Counted from the stretch's first letter, positions 42,341-49,524 are shown. The stretch: 64,000 nt of DNA from an uncultured Eubacteriales bacterium (GCA_934438175.1 CAKSBH010000007.1:52618-116617); one strand, 5' to 3'. Numbers and translations are program-made. Notes: generated from the sequence alone by a model not told the origin.

Positions 42341-43665
42341 TCCAAACGGATCCGCACACGTTTGTTCTTCTTGCGCCGGTCCCGAAATTTGCGGGAAAGA
42401 ATGGTGTATCCTGCCAGAATCACAACAATTCCCAGCAGAATCAGCCAGACCGTACCGCGGGAGAAAAACGTGTTGATGCGGCGGGTGAACAACTCAATCT
42501 CGTTGGCGTCGACATCGGTCTGTGCCACGAGCTCCACGGTTCCCGCTTCCTTTCCGTCCAGAAAATACGTCGCTTTTCCCAGCACCTGTCCCTTGGAGAC
42601 CGGGGCGAGAACGCTTTCCGGAACATCAATTTCATAGGTGAATTCCGATACGTCACGGGATTCCGGGATGGTGGAAATCAGCGCGGAAGCGGCGGCGGCG
42701 ATCACCCGGTCCCGTCCCTTTCCGCATTCGACCGCGACTTCACATAAGCCCTGGTTTTCCTTTACCACGGTGGCGGTTTTGTAGTTTGCCGAAGAAAGCG
42801 ACAGCATGGTGCGCATATCGTTCCATGCCGTTCTCAGTCCGTCAAACGATACCAGAATTGTGACCAGCCGCATGTTGTTGTCCAGTACAAAGTCGCAGGC
42901 GGATCCCTTCCATTGGGTATGATTCGTTGCCGAGGGCGACCACGCGGCAATCCCCAGTGCCTTTTTGATGTAATATTCGTTGTCTCCGGAAGAAACCACA
43001 ACGCTGTTCCGGTTTGCGATCCGGACTCCGTTCCCATTGACCGAAACCGCTACAAAATTGCCCGGATTCGTGTAATCCTTGAAGCGCTCAAAGCCCAGGG
43101 CGTACCGTACGGCTTTCATCACGTCCTGCAGGGTCGTCCAGCCCGGATTGTCGTCCATATCGCCGTGTACATTCGTCAGGGTCGTGGCAGTCATGCCCAG
43201 TTCGGCGGCTTTGTCGTTCAGGGCACGGACTGCGGCGGCTGTGCTTCCGAACAGGGCACAGGCAAGCGCGACACATCCCTCCTGTGCGTTGAATCCGAGA
43301 ATGGATTTTGCCAGATCCTCCAGCGTCATGGTGTCGCCGTCCTTCAGTGCCAGCGTGAGGTTTGCTTTCGGGGTTTCGTTCAGCATGGATTTGGTGATGG
43401 TTACCTGTTCCGAAAGATTTCTTCCGCTGTCCAGCAGCATGGCGCAAAGCAGAATCCGGGGCAGGAAGCCGCAGAAGACCAGTTCATCGGCATGCCGTTC
43501 GTACAAAACCGTGTCGGTATCCAGGTTCACGGTCAGAAGATATTCGCTGCGGATGCTTTCCGGCAGTTCGGTGCTTGTCTGTGCTTTTGCCGGCAACCGG
43601 AATACGGCGGATGCCATCAGACAAACGGCAAGCAGTACGGCAACGGTTTTTCCGCATCTTTTCAT
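42337..43665 (-). CDS. D,D-carboxypeptidase (DacF/PBP5-like) homologue without catalytic motifs
   Basis: The 442-residue protein has a signal peptide (about 1-28), a peptidase S11-like domain with ELGMTATTLTNVHGDMDDNPG matching the DacF fold, a beta-rich PBP5 C-terminal domain and a C-terminal membrane anchor (about 408-430) with a basic tail. The active-site motifs are missing: FLPR (67-70) stands where SxxK should be, GFN (124-126) replaces SxN, and KKA (234-236) replaces KTG. It is therefore probably an inactive, peptidoglycan-binding or regulatory relative. The ATG follows GGAGGAAG on the minus strand. It stands alone. Confidence 0.82.
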   Translation of the reverse strand: MKRCGKTVAVLLAVCLMASAVFRLPAKAQTSTELPESIRSEYLLTVNLDTDTVLYERHADELVFCGFLPRILLCAMLLDSGRNLSEQVTITKSMLNETPKANLTLALKDGDTMTLEDLAKSILGFNAQEGCVALACALFGSTAAAVRALNDKAAELGMTATTLTNVHGDMDDNPGWTTLQDVMKAVRYALGFERFKDYTNPGNFVAVSVNGNGVRIANRNSVVVSSGDNEYYIKKALGIAAWSPSATNHTQWKGSACDFVLDNNMRLVTILVSFDGLRTAWNDMRTMLSLSSANYKTATVVKENQGLCEVAVECGKGRDRVIAAAASALISTIPESRDVSEFTYEIDVPESVLAPVSKGQVLGKATYFLDGKEAGTVELVAQTDVDANEIELFTRRINTFFSRGTVWLILLGIVVILAGYTILSRKFRDRRKKNKRVRIRLD

Positions 43666-43716
43666 AAGTTCTTCCTCCGTGATTGATTTCATGGTTTTAC
43701 AATCCATATATCTTAT

Positions 43717-43745
43717 AGTATAGCATATAATTCTGCGTCCCGCAA
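43717..43745 (-). promoter_or_regulatory. Promoter of the DacF-like gene
   Basis: On the minus strand TTGCGG (43745-43740), 17 bases and TATACT (43722-43717) with TGC before it as extended -10. Confidence 0.68.
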
Positions 43746-43850
43746 GGGGGAGAGCGCGCGGAATTTTCCGTGTTCTTCCCGCCCGGCGTCTTCTGTGGCG
43801 GGAAATTTGCCTGAAAAACGGCGTTTCTCTTAAAAAAAGCAAAAAAACAC

Positions 43851-43879
43851 TTGCAATTTCTTTTGGAATATGGTATAAT
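43851..43879 (+). promoter_or_regulatory. Strong promoter of the rpmG-secE-nusG-rplK-rplA operon
   Basis: TTGCAA (43851-43856), 17 bases and TATAAT (43874-43879) preceded by TGG (extended -10). It is the only promoter seen upstream of the ribosomal operon; the leader to rpmG is about 165 bases. Confidence 0.87.
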
Positions 43880-43910
43880 ACCTTTACCTTGCGTAAAGGT
43901 GCTTTTTTTT
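43880..43910 (+). terminator. Terminator-like inverted repeat overlapping the transcription start
   Basis: ACCTTTAC and GTAAAGGT form an 8-bp stem with loop CTTGC, followed by GC and eight T. The 5' arm lies directly after the -10 box, so transcripts from this promoter would lack most of it; it can only terminate transcription entering from upstream, or act as an operator. Confidence 0.55.
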
Positions 43911-44052
43911 GATGCCGATTTTTCCGGTATCCCGTGGCACGGGTCCGGCATCCGCTTCTGCCGTTGTAAATATCCATACGAAGGCGGAAAACGATGTCCG
44001 TGCAAACGGACCTTCGGCAAGGGAGGCAATTAAATTAAGGAGGTGCCGATTA

Positions 44053-44205
44053 ATGGGCAAAGACAAGATCGTTCTTGCGTGTACGGAATGCAAACAGAGA
44101 AACTACAACACCACCAAGAACAAGAAAAACAATCCGGACAGACTGGAAATGAACAAATTCTGCAGATTCTGCAAGAAGCACACGCTCCACAGAGAGACGA
44201 AGTAG
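44053..44205 (+). CDS. rpmG: 50S ribosomal protein L33 (zinc-binding type)
   Basis: The 50-residue protein is L33 with both Cys pairs present (ACTECKQ and FCRFCKK), so it is the zinc-containing C+ form. The C-terminus HTLHRETK is typical. AGGAGGTG lies 7 bases upstream of the ATG. It is first in the rpmG-secE-nusG order common in Bacillota. Confidence 0.97.
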   Translation: MGKDKIVLACTECKQRNYNTTKNKKNNPDRLEMNKFCRFCKKHTLHRETK

Positions 44206-44217
44206 GAGGCAGAACGA

Positions 44218-44445
44218 ATGGCTGAGAAAATCAACAGCACTTCCGGAAAACGTCCCGGCTTCCTCAGGAAGATCGGCACATTTTTCCGTGAAGCGAAAAG
44301 TGAACTTGCCAAAGTGGTGTGGCCCACTCCGAAGCAGACGCTGGATTCGACCGTGACGGTTCTCGTCATCGCTCTGATTGCCGGCGTATTCATCGGTGTG
44401 ATCGACTGGCTCTTCAAAACGGGTGTCAGCATGCTGATTGGCTGA
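44218..44445 (+). CDS. secE: Preprotein translocase subunit SecE
   Basis: The 75-residue protein has the SecE signature FFREAKSELAKVVWPTPKQT before a single membrane helix (about 45-65). It clamps SecY in the secretion channel. It lies between rpmG and nusG in the conserved order, with AGGAGG upstream. Confidence 0.96.
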   Translation: MAEKINSTSGKRPGFLRKIGTFFREAKSELAKVVWPTPKQTLDSTVTVLVIALIAGVFIGVIDWLFKTGVSMLIG

Positions 44446-44481
44446 GCCGCGACTTCGGCATAAGAAACGGGAGGACAAACA

Positions 44482-45006
44482 ATGGGCGAAAAAGCGCAGT
44501 GGTATGTGATTCACACATACTCCGGCTATGAAAACAAGGTTGCGACGAGCATTGAGACCATCGTCGATCTCCGTAATCTTCACGATCAGATTCTTGAGGT
44601 CAGAATCCCCATGACGACAATCAAGGAGATTAAGGAAAGCACCGGCGAAGTGGTTGAGGTCGAGCGCAAACTGTTTCCGGGTTACGTCCTTATCCGCATG
44701 ATTGTGAACGACGATACATGGATTCTGATCCGCAACATCCGCGGCGTGACGGGGTTCGTCGGCACGGAGGGGAAACCCATTCCGCTGACGGACGAAGAAC
44801 TGGCACGGCTCAATTTTGTGCGGGAGGATGTCCAGGCGCCGTTCAATTCCGGCGACACGGTCCGTGTTGTTTCCGGCCCGATGGCTGGCTTCACGGGTGT
44901 TGTCGATGACGTCGATATGTCTACCGGCAAAGTCCATGTGATGATTTCCATGGGCGGACGTGACATTCCGACGGAGATGGATATTGCACAGGTCTCTCTG
45001 CTGTAA
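44482..45006 (+). CDS. nusG: Transcription antitermination factor NusG
   Basis: The 174-residue protein has the NGN domain (AQWYVIHTYSGYENKVATSI, FPGYVLIRMIVNDDTW, IRGVTGFVG) and a C-terminal KOW domain (GDTVRVVSGPMAGFTGVVDD). It modulates RNA polymerase elongation and couples it to translation. GGGAGG precedes the ATG. Confidence 0.97.
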   Translation: MGEKAQWYVIHTYSGYENKVATSIETIVDLRNLHDQILEVRIPMTTIKEIKESTGEVVEVERKLFPGYVLIRMIVNDDTWILIRNIRGVTGFVGTEGKPIPLTDEELARLNFVREDVQAPFNSGDTVRVVSGPMAGFTGVVDDVDMSTGKVHVMISMGGRDIPTEMDIAQVSLL

Positions 45007-45042
45007 TATCTTGGAACAAGAATTTTTGGGAGGAAATAAAAA

Positions 45043-45468
45043 ATGGCACAGAAAGTTACAGGGTATATCAAATTGCAGATCCCTGCCGGAAAAGCAACGG
45101 CAACGCCTCCGGTTGGTCCGGCTCTGGGTGCCCAGGGCGTCAACATCATGGCGTTTATCAAAGAATTCAACGAAAGAACCAAAGCCGACATGGGATTGAT
45201 CATCCCGGTTGTTATCACGGTCTACTCCGACCGTACCTTTACGTTCATCACCAAAACGCCTCCGGCGGCAGTCCTCATCAAGAAGGCATGCGGAATCGAA
45301 AGCGGCTCCGGTGTTCCGAACAAAACCAAGGTGGCACAGATCACCAAGGCACAGGTTCGCGCCATTGCCGAGCAGAAGATGCCCGACCTGAACGCAAACG
45401 ATGTGGAAGCTGCCATGTCCATGGTTGCCGGTACTGCTCGCAGCATGGGCGTCACCGTTGTTGACTGA
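45043..45468 (+). CDS. rplK: 50S ribosomal protein L11
   Basis: The 141-residue protein matches L11 over its length: VTGYIKLQIPAGKATATPPV, GPALGAQGVNIMAFIKEFN, and the C-terminal rRNA-binding domain with IAEQKMPDLNANDVEAAM and TARSMGVTV. It forms part of the GTPase-associated centre. AGGAGG is upstream. Confidence 0.98.
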   Translation: MAQKVTGYIKLQIPAGKATATPPVGPALGAQGVNIMAFIKEFNERTKADMGLIIPVVITVYSDRTFTFITKTPPAAVLIKKACGIESGSGVPNKTKVAQITKAQVRAIAEQKMPDLNANDVEAAMSMVAGTARSMGVTVVD

Positions 45469-45527
45469 TTTTACGGAGAATACGTGGGAGGATTATTCCG
45501 TTCACCACATAGGAGGATTTACGAATT

Positions 45528-46163
45528 ATGAAAAAAGGTAAGAATTACAGAGCCAGCGCCGAGTTGATTGACTCTGCCAAGAGCTACGATCCCACAGAGG
45601 CCATGTCGCTGGTCTGCCAGACGTCCAAAGCAAAATTTGACGAAACCGTGGAACTTCACGTCCGCCTCGGTGTCGACTCCCGTCACGCCGATCAGCAGGT
45701 GAGAGGTGCCATCGTTCTGCCGAACGGCACGGGCAAAACCGTCAAGGTTCTTGTGTTTGCCAAAGGCGATAAAGTGAAGGAAGCGGAAGAAGCCGGTGCC
45801 GATTATGTCGGTGCGGAAGATCTCGTAGCCAAGATTCAGAAAGAAAACTGGTTTGATTTCGATGTCGTTGTCGCCACCCCGGATATGATGGGTGTTGTCG
45901 GCCGTCTCGGTAAAGTGCTCGGCCCCAAGGGCTTGATGCCGAACCCGAAGGCCGGTACGGTCACCATGAACCTGACGCAGGCGCTCAAGGAAATCAAAGC
46001 CGGTAAAATTGAATACCGTTTGGATAAAACCAACATCATCCATTGCCCCATCGGCAAGGTTTCCTTCGGAGCCGAAAAACTCACGGAGAACCTCAATGCT
46101 CTGATGACCGCCGTCATCAAGGCGAAGCCGTCGGCAGCCAAAGGCCAGTACATCAAAAGATGA
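45528..46163 (+). CDS. rplA: 50S ribosomal protein L1, with in-frame TGA before the conserved C-terminus
   Basis: The frame encodes 211 residues of L1: RASAELIDSAKSYDPTEA, VELHVRLGVDSRHADQQVRG, GRLGKVLGPKGLMPNPKAGT, and AVIKAKPSAAKGQYIKR, then TGA at 46161-46163. The same frame continues for 19 codons reading VTAATMGPAIKINASKFSV and stops at 46223. That tail is the normal L1 C-terminus (TMGP-x-xK), and with it the protein would be 231 residues, the usual length. TGA serves as an ordinary stop in many neighbouring genes. So this is a point nonsense mutation, a sequence error, or a read-through site. AGGAGG precedes the ATG. L1 binds 23S rRNA and often represses its own operon. Confidence 0.93.
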   Translation: MKKGKNYRASAELIDSAKSYDPTEAMSLVCQTSKAKFDETVELHVRLGVDSRHADQQVRGAIVLPNGTGKTVKVLVFAKGDKVKEAEEAGADYVGAEDLVAKIQKENWFDFDVVVATPDMMGVVGRLGKVLGPKGLMPNPKAGTVTMNLTQALKEIKAGKIEYRLDKTNIIHCPIGKVSFGAEKLTENLNALMTAVIKAKPSAAKGQYIKR

Positions 46164-46242
46164 GTTACCGCCGCTACGATGGGCCCCGCCATCAAAATCA
46201 ACGCTTCCAAGTTCAGCGTCTGATTTTTTTCAGATACAAACG

Positions 46243-46270
46243 GCACGGAATCTTCGGATTCCGTGCTTTT
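46243..46270 (+). terminator. Terminator after rplA
   Basis: A 10-bp stem (GCACGGAATC / GATTCCGTGC) closed by a UUCG tetraloop is followed by four T. It ends the ribosomal operon after rplA, separating it from the promoter at 46300. Confidence 0.85.
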
Positions 46271-46299
46271 CCGTTTCCGGAAGATTTTTACAGAAAAAC

Positions 46300-46328
46300 T
46301 TGACAATCTGTTTTTTATGTGATATAAT
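46300..46328 (+). promoter_or_regulatory. Perfect sigma A promoter of the 46.3 kb untranslated segment
   Basis: TTGACA (46300-46305), exactly 17 bases and TATAAT (46323-46328). It is as strong as any in the window but no recognisable protein gene follows within 340 bases. Confidence 0.9.
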
Positions 46329-46543
46329 ATGAGCAAGAATAATCTCTCCGTAGGGCATGGCGGCGGTTGTTTTCCCGTGTTGAGGCACGGTCGGAGCATG
46401 CGCGGCTTTGCCGGGAATGCCCTTGTCAACAGGTTTTTTCCTTTGCGGAACAGGGGGAGCAATCCGCCCGGCTTTCTCCGGATGCGGAGGTTTCCTGTTA
46501 TGCAGCAGCAAAGGCGAAATTCGAAAAAAAAGGAGGATTTCCG

Positions 46544-46627
46544 ATGGTTGCCGGTCCGGGTTCCGGGCGACATCCCGGTTTTTTCCTGCCCGCTCTTGTG
46601 CAGAACGGTCGTTTGCTCTTTCTTTAA
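46544..46627 (+). CDS. Possible 27-residue leader peptide
   Basis: An AGGAGG (46531-46536) with 7-base spacing precedes an ATG at 46544 and a 27-codon frame ending at 46627. CCGGG/CCCGG (46563-46578) followed by six T lies inside the frame. The arrangement looks like an attenuator with leader peptide, or the start of a lost gene. The sequence has no recognised similarity. Confidence 0.3.
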   Translation: MVAGPGSGRHPGFFLPALVQNGRLLFL

Positions 46628-46629
46628 CG

Positions 46630-46669
46630 GCGCATGAATGCCCCGTTGTGGGTTTTCATGCGCTTTTTT
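46630..46669 (+). terminator. Intrinsic terminator at the end of the untranslated segment
   Basis: GCGCATGAA pairs with TTCATGCGC (9 bp) around an inner CCC/GGG stem and is followed by six T. The gene fragment at 46672 begins immediately after it. Confidence 0.85.
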
Positions 46670-46671
46670 GT

Positions 46672-46905
46672 CCTTCTCACAAAGTAATAAGCGGATATGT
46701 GGAGTTTCAGGGAGAGATTTTGTTTATTGTAAAAGACCCTTGGCCGGTAGATCGTGGGAGGTACAGGTTCATGACGTATGAACAAATTGTAAGCGAGCTC
46801 GAGGATAATCAAAGTCTTGGGAATACAAAAAAAAGCATATGGGATTCCTGTATTGTGGTTTCGACTTCTTATGCCAACGAGACGGTTCCTGTTCGCATCA
46901 ATTGA
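46672..46905 (+). pseudogene. C-terminal fragment of a papain-like (C39-type) cysteine peptidase
   Basis: The frame reads SHKVISGYVEFQGEILF, VKDPWPVDRGRYRFMTYEQI and WDSCIVV. This is the C-terminal third of C39-like papain-fold peptidases, where the catalytic His sits in a G-H-x-V-V-x-x-G-Y motif and a DPWP motif follows; the His here stands right at the fragment's beginning. No start codon with a ribosome binding site and no catalytic Cys region is present, and the fragment abuts the terminator at 46669. It is therefore a truncated remnant. Base composition is AT-richer than in the ribosomal operon. Confidence 0.55.
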
Positions 46906-46929
46906 CTTTTGATTGAGAAGGAGTACACG

Positions 46930-47744
46930 ATGAAAAAACATAGTAGGATGGCAATCTGTTTTGTTTTTGTTCTGATTTTTCTTTTTTCCGTAGCCGGATG
47001 TGCAGAAAATACGCTTTTGGCTCTTGATTCGCGGAACGTGACGGAAGAAGAACTGACGCTGTTGAATGATCCGGGTATACCGGGAAGTTTCCCTCTCAAA
47101 CTTTATTCGTCGGCAGGATTTTTGGCTTATTCTTTGGCTGATAATGTGGAAATTCAGCCGATTGTTGAAGGGGCTCGAAAATTGATGTATATTCGTACAG
47201 ATCTTGTATTAAGCATAATTCATAATGGAAAAGCCATTTCCTTAAGTGTGTTTGGAACGGCACGAGCGAAGCCATTGCTTTTTTTAAGCAGAATGTAAAT
47301 CGCGGGTCGGAAATTCTGAGATCCCGGTCGGTTTTCGCACGAGTGCAGGAGGTGTATTGTTTTGAGTCCATTTATCATAATACACCTATATATATTTATT
47401 ATGTCACGGACAAAGGAGATTATCTTTTGTTCAAATTTTATTCGGCAGCCGAAGAGACTTATCTGGTGCCGGTTGAGGAGTTCCGGGAGGGAATGCGGGC
47501 TTATTTTTCTTCTCATGGAGGAGGGGTCGATTCAAATGGCGTCCCGGTGGATGGGGGGATGATTCCTTCTCAAGAGGAATGGGCAAAGTATAAATACTCC
47601 GAACAGGACCGTATCAAAAACGATTTGCTTTGGGGCGGAATTGCCGTATTGCTGATTGCCGGGGTTGTCCTTGTTGTTTGCCTTCTGCGGAAAAAGTCAA
47701 AAGCGAAAAATCAGGGTTCCAATCAGGATTCCAATAAAGAGTAA
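46930..47744 (+). pseudogene. Frameshifted lipoprotein gene with C-terminal membrane anchor
   Basis: AAGGAG leads into an ATG and a lipoprotein signal ending in SVAGC. The frame gives sensible protein up to about 47245 (RTDLVLSIIHNGKAISLS) and then degenerates to a stop at 47298. The -1 frame is open across the same point and reads WNGTSEAIAFFKQNVNRGSE, continuing without a start codon or ribosome binding site through YYVTDKGDYLLFKFY to a membrane helix (LLWGGIAVLLIAGVVLVVCL) and a basic tail ending at 47744. The two parts fit one protein of about 270 residues broken by a single missing base near 47245-47252. I do not recognise the family. Confidence 0.65.
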
Positions 47745-47832
47745 AATCCCTTTTTGGATTCTTGTGTTGTGATTGATAATCCGGTCGAAAGTAGGATAAA
47801 TCCCCGTCGCTTGTAAATTGGGAGGGAATCTT

Positions 47833-48585
47833 ATGAAAAAAAATGTTTCACTTCTTATCTTGGTTGTTTTTATTCTTTTATGCGTTATCGTTTTTTCCGG
47901 TTTTATGGTATCCCGTTGGATTTCGGTTGCAAACTTGAAAAACAAGTATGAAACGTTTCTGAAAGAGTATGCGGCCGGGATGGAGGATCAGCAAGGATAT
48001 GCCGAAATGGCAGATCTGTTCAAAAGCATATCGGAAGGTGACAAGAGCAAAGCGAACGAGTATGCATCCTGGGTAAGAGAACTTACAGATGGAAGATACC
48101 AGTTTGATGATGATGAAGTTTTTTCCGTTGCAAAGGGGCTCTATCGTGTATATGAGGCCCTTTCGGAAGGCAAAACAGACGGAATTCAGGACATCTCCTG
48201 TTCCGGCTCTTACGGCAAAGCATCCATTCGGATTTCGTTTATTGATTTGTTGAAATACAAAGTATCGAAGCCCGATCCGGACAAGGAGATGCTTCTCCGG
48301 GGAGAAAAGTATGAAAAATATGACGGAGCGTTGGGCGAGAATCTGATTAAAATATCCATCACCGGATGGGTAAGCAAAGCGTGGCGCGACCAATATTCCG
48401 AATTCTGCGTGTATGAGATTCCTGCTTCAGACGGCGAACAGGATTGGAATGCGAAATTCTTATATTATTCGTTTGAAGATGAGATAACAGTTCTGATCGG
48501 AACCGATCGGGCTCTGAACGTTGCCGAGCAGGAGTATGTGCGCATAAATCAGGCAATAGGAGCGATTGAGCTTTCCGAAAAATGA
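47833..48585 (+). CDS. Membrane-anchored protein of unknown function
   Basis: The 250-residue protein has one N-terminal hydrophobic segment (about 5-28) without a lipobox, then a soluble extracellular domain with YASWVRELTDGRYQFDDDEV and IRISFIDLLKYKVSKPDPDK. I recognise no family. GGGAGGG precedes the ATG at 47833. Unlike its two neighbours it is intact. The low G+C and the mix of lipoprotein-like genes around it suggest an acquired patch. The 160 bases after it (48586-48744) hold no clear gene. Confidence 0.65.
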   Translation: MKKNVSLLILVVFILLCVIVFSGFMVSRWISVANLKNKYETFLKEYAAGMEDQQGYAEMADLFKSISEGDKSKANEYASWVRELTDGRYQFDDDEVFSVAKGLYRVYEALSEGKTDGIQDISCSGSYGKASIRISFIDLLKYKVSKPDPDKEMLLRGEKYEKYDGALGENLIKISITGWVSKAWRDQYSEFCVYEIPASDGEQDWNAKFLYYSFEDEITVLIGTDRALNVAEQEYVRINQAIGAIELSEK

Positions 48586-48744
48586 AGGACTCGGCAGTCC
48601 GGTCGGCTTTGTAACGGAAAATTGCGAACGGATCGGTTCTTTCAATGCCACGAAAGCCGTTCTCGGCAAGGAGGGTCTCTCTTTTGAAAGGAATCGGCAT
48701 TGAGAGGGCTCGGATCAATGAACAGATAGGAGGAAATTGTCAGG

Positions 48745-49482
48745 ATGAAGAAATGGACCGCGATGTTTCTGCTTTTTTTGTTTGTTTTGGTTACCGGGTG
48801 TTCTCCGGCAAGCAGCGAAAAACCGGATTCGGTTTTGGAAATTGATTCAGGGCAGGGGAATCTGGAAGCCGATTTGAATCATAAGAATCTGATTTCCGCA
48901 GAGCCGGAAGTTTTTCTGAATGAGAGTGTGCAGAAAAACAGAACACTGACGCTGGACGGGGTCCGGCTGGATCTGAACTATCAGGATTCTCTGTATTATC
49001 CTGTAGGCGGTGAAACGGTCAATCGTTACCTGGTTGACGGAAAAGAAGATCAACCGATTCTGCTGGATGAAAAGGGAAACATCCATTCCATTCTCTATCA
49101 TTTTGCAAAGCTGAGCATTCTTCCGACGGATTCGTATGAAGATGTGCTTGAGCCGTTGAAAGAAGAGTTGTCAAAAACCTTTGATCTTTCTTAAGACGGA
49201 AGCGTTCTCGGGCTGTGCATCAGGAATTTTACGGGAACCTGTGATTTGTCGCGCATTGATAAAAACAGGGAAAACGAACGGATTGAGCAGAAACTGAAAG
49301 ACATCTATCAGACCGAGAATACACAGCTCCAGGATTTTTCCGAGAGGTTTCACGCGTCTGTGGTTTTGTACAACGGCGAAACGTATCTTCGCTATGTTGT
49401 CGGTGGCCATTTTCTGCGCTCCGATCAATCCTGCGGCTTTCTGATCAGAATTCTGATTCCGCTGAGCGATTTGTGCTCCTGA
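48745..49482 (+). pseudogene. Lipoprotein gene interrupted by an in-frame TAA
   Basis: The ATG at 48745 opens a lipoprotein signal with VLVTGC and a mature part (ISAEPEVFLNESVQKNRTL, DQPILLDEKGNIHSILYHFA). A TAA at 49192-49194 ends the frame after 149 codons, but the same frame continues directly with DGSVLGLCIRNFTGTCDLS, RIDKNRENERIEQKLKDI and VLYNGETYLRYVVGGHF to a stop at 49480-49482. The continuation has no start site of its own, so this is probably one 245-codon gene with a nonsense codon. AGGAGG lies 12 bases upstream. Function is unknown. Confidence 0.65.
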
Positions 49483-49490
49483 AAAACATT

Positions 49491-49524
49491 GCCCCCGGCG
49501 TGCTGATGCACGCCGGGGGCTTTT
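49491..49524. terminator. Strong terminator at the end of the lipoprotein patch
   Basis: A perfect 13-bp stem (GCCCCCGGCGTGC / GCACGCCGGGGGC, loop TGAT) is followed by four T. It also lies beyond the 3' end of the convergent beta-propeller gene. Confidence 0.88.

Larger units (their letters stand above)
46335..46669 (+). ncRNA. Candidate structured RNA or orphan leader
   Basis: Between a perfect promoter and a strong terminator lie about 330 bases without a convincing long gene. AGGGCAT (46352-46358) can pair with ATGCCCT (46417-46423), closing a junction with two inner hairpins (CCGTG/CACGG at 46375-46390 and CGGC/GCCG at 46403-46413). Further hairpins are GCGGA/TCCGC and CTCCG/CGGAG near 46445-46490. 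It then reaches an AGGAGG site and a 27-codon frame with internal terminator. In related genomes rplJ-rplL with an L10 leader stands here, but I could not find the L10-leader core. It does not read like tmRNA, RNase P RNA or SRP RNA. Confidence 0.4.

Noticed and set aside
46161..46190. Selenocysteine insertion at the rplA TGA
   Set aside because: A small GATGG/CCATC hairpin lies downstream, but it falls within conserved coding sequence, and L1 has no known selenoprotein form.
46335..46545. Identification of the segment as an L10 leader, SRP RNA, RNase P RNA or tmRNA
   Set aside because: I looked for the core words of each class (for example the L10-leader GACAG-AGG / CCTGCCGAGG pair, GAGGAAAGTCC of RNase P, ACCA-ending tmRNA) and did not find them, so I left the class open.
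46329..46637. A 102-codon frame beginning within the -10 region of the 46.3 kb promoter
   Set aside because: The ATG overlaps the end of the -10 box region and could not be translated from that promoter; composition is basic and low-quality, and the frame runs through hairpins and a terminator.
47343..47744. A separate gene starting at GTG 47343
   Set aside because: No ribosome binding site is present, the frame is open and protein-like well upstream of 47343, and the upstream lipoprotein gene lacks its end; a frameshifted single gene explains both.
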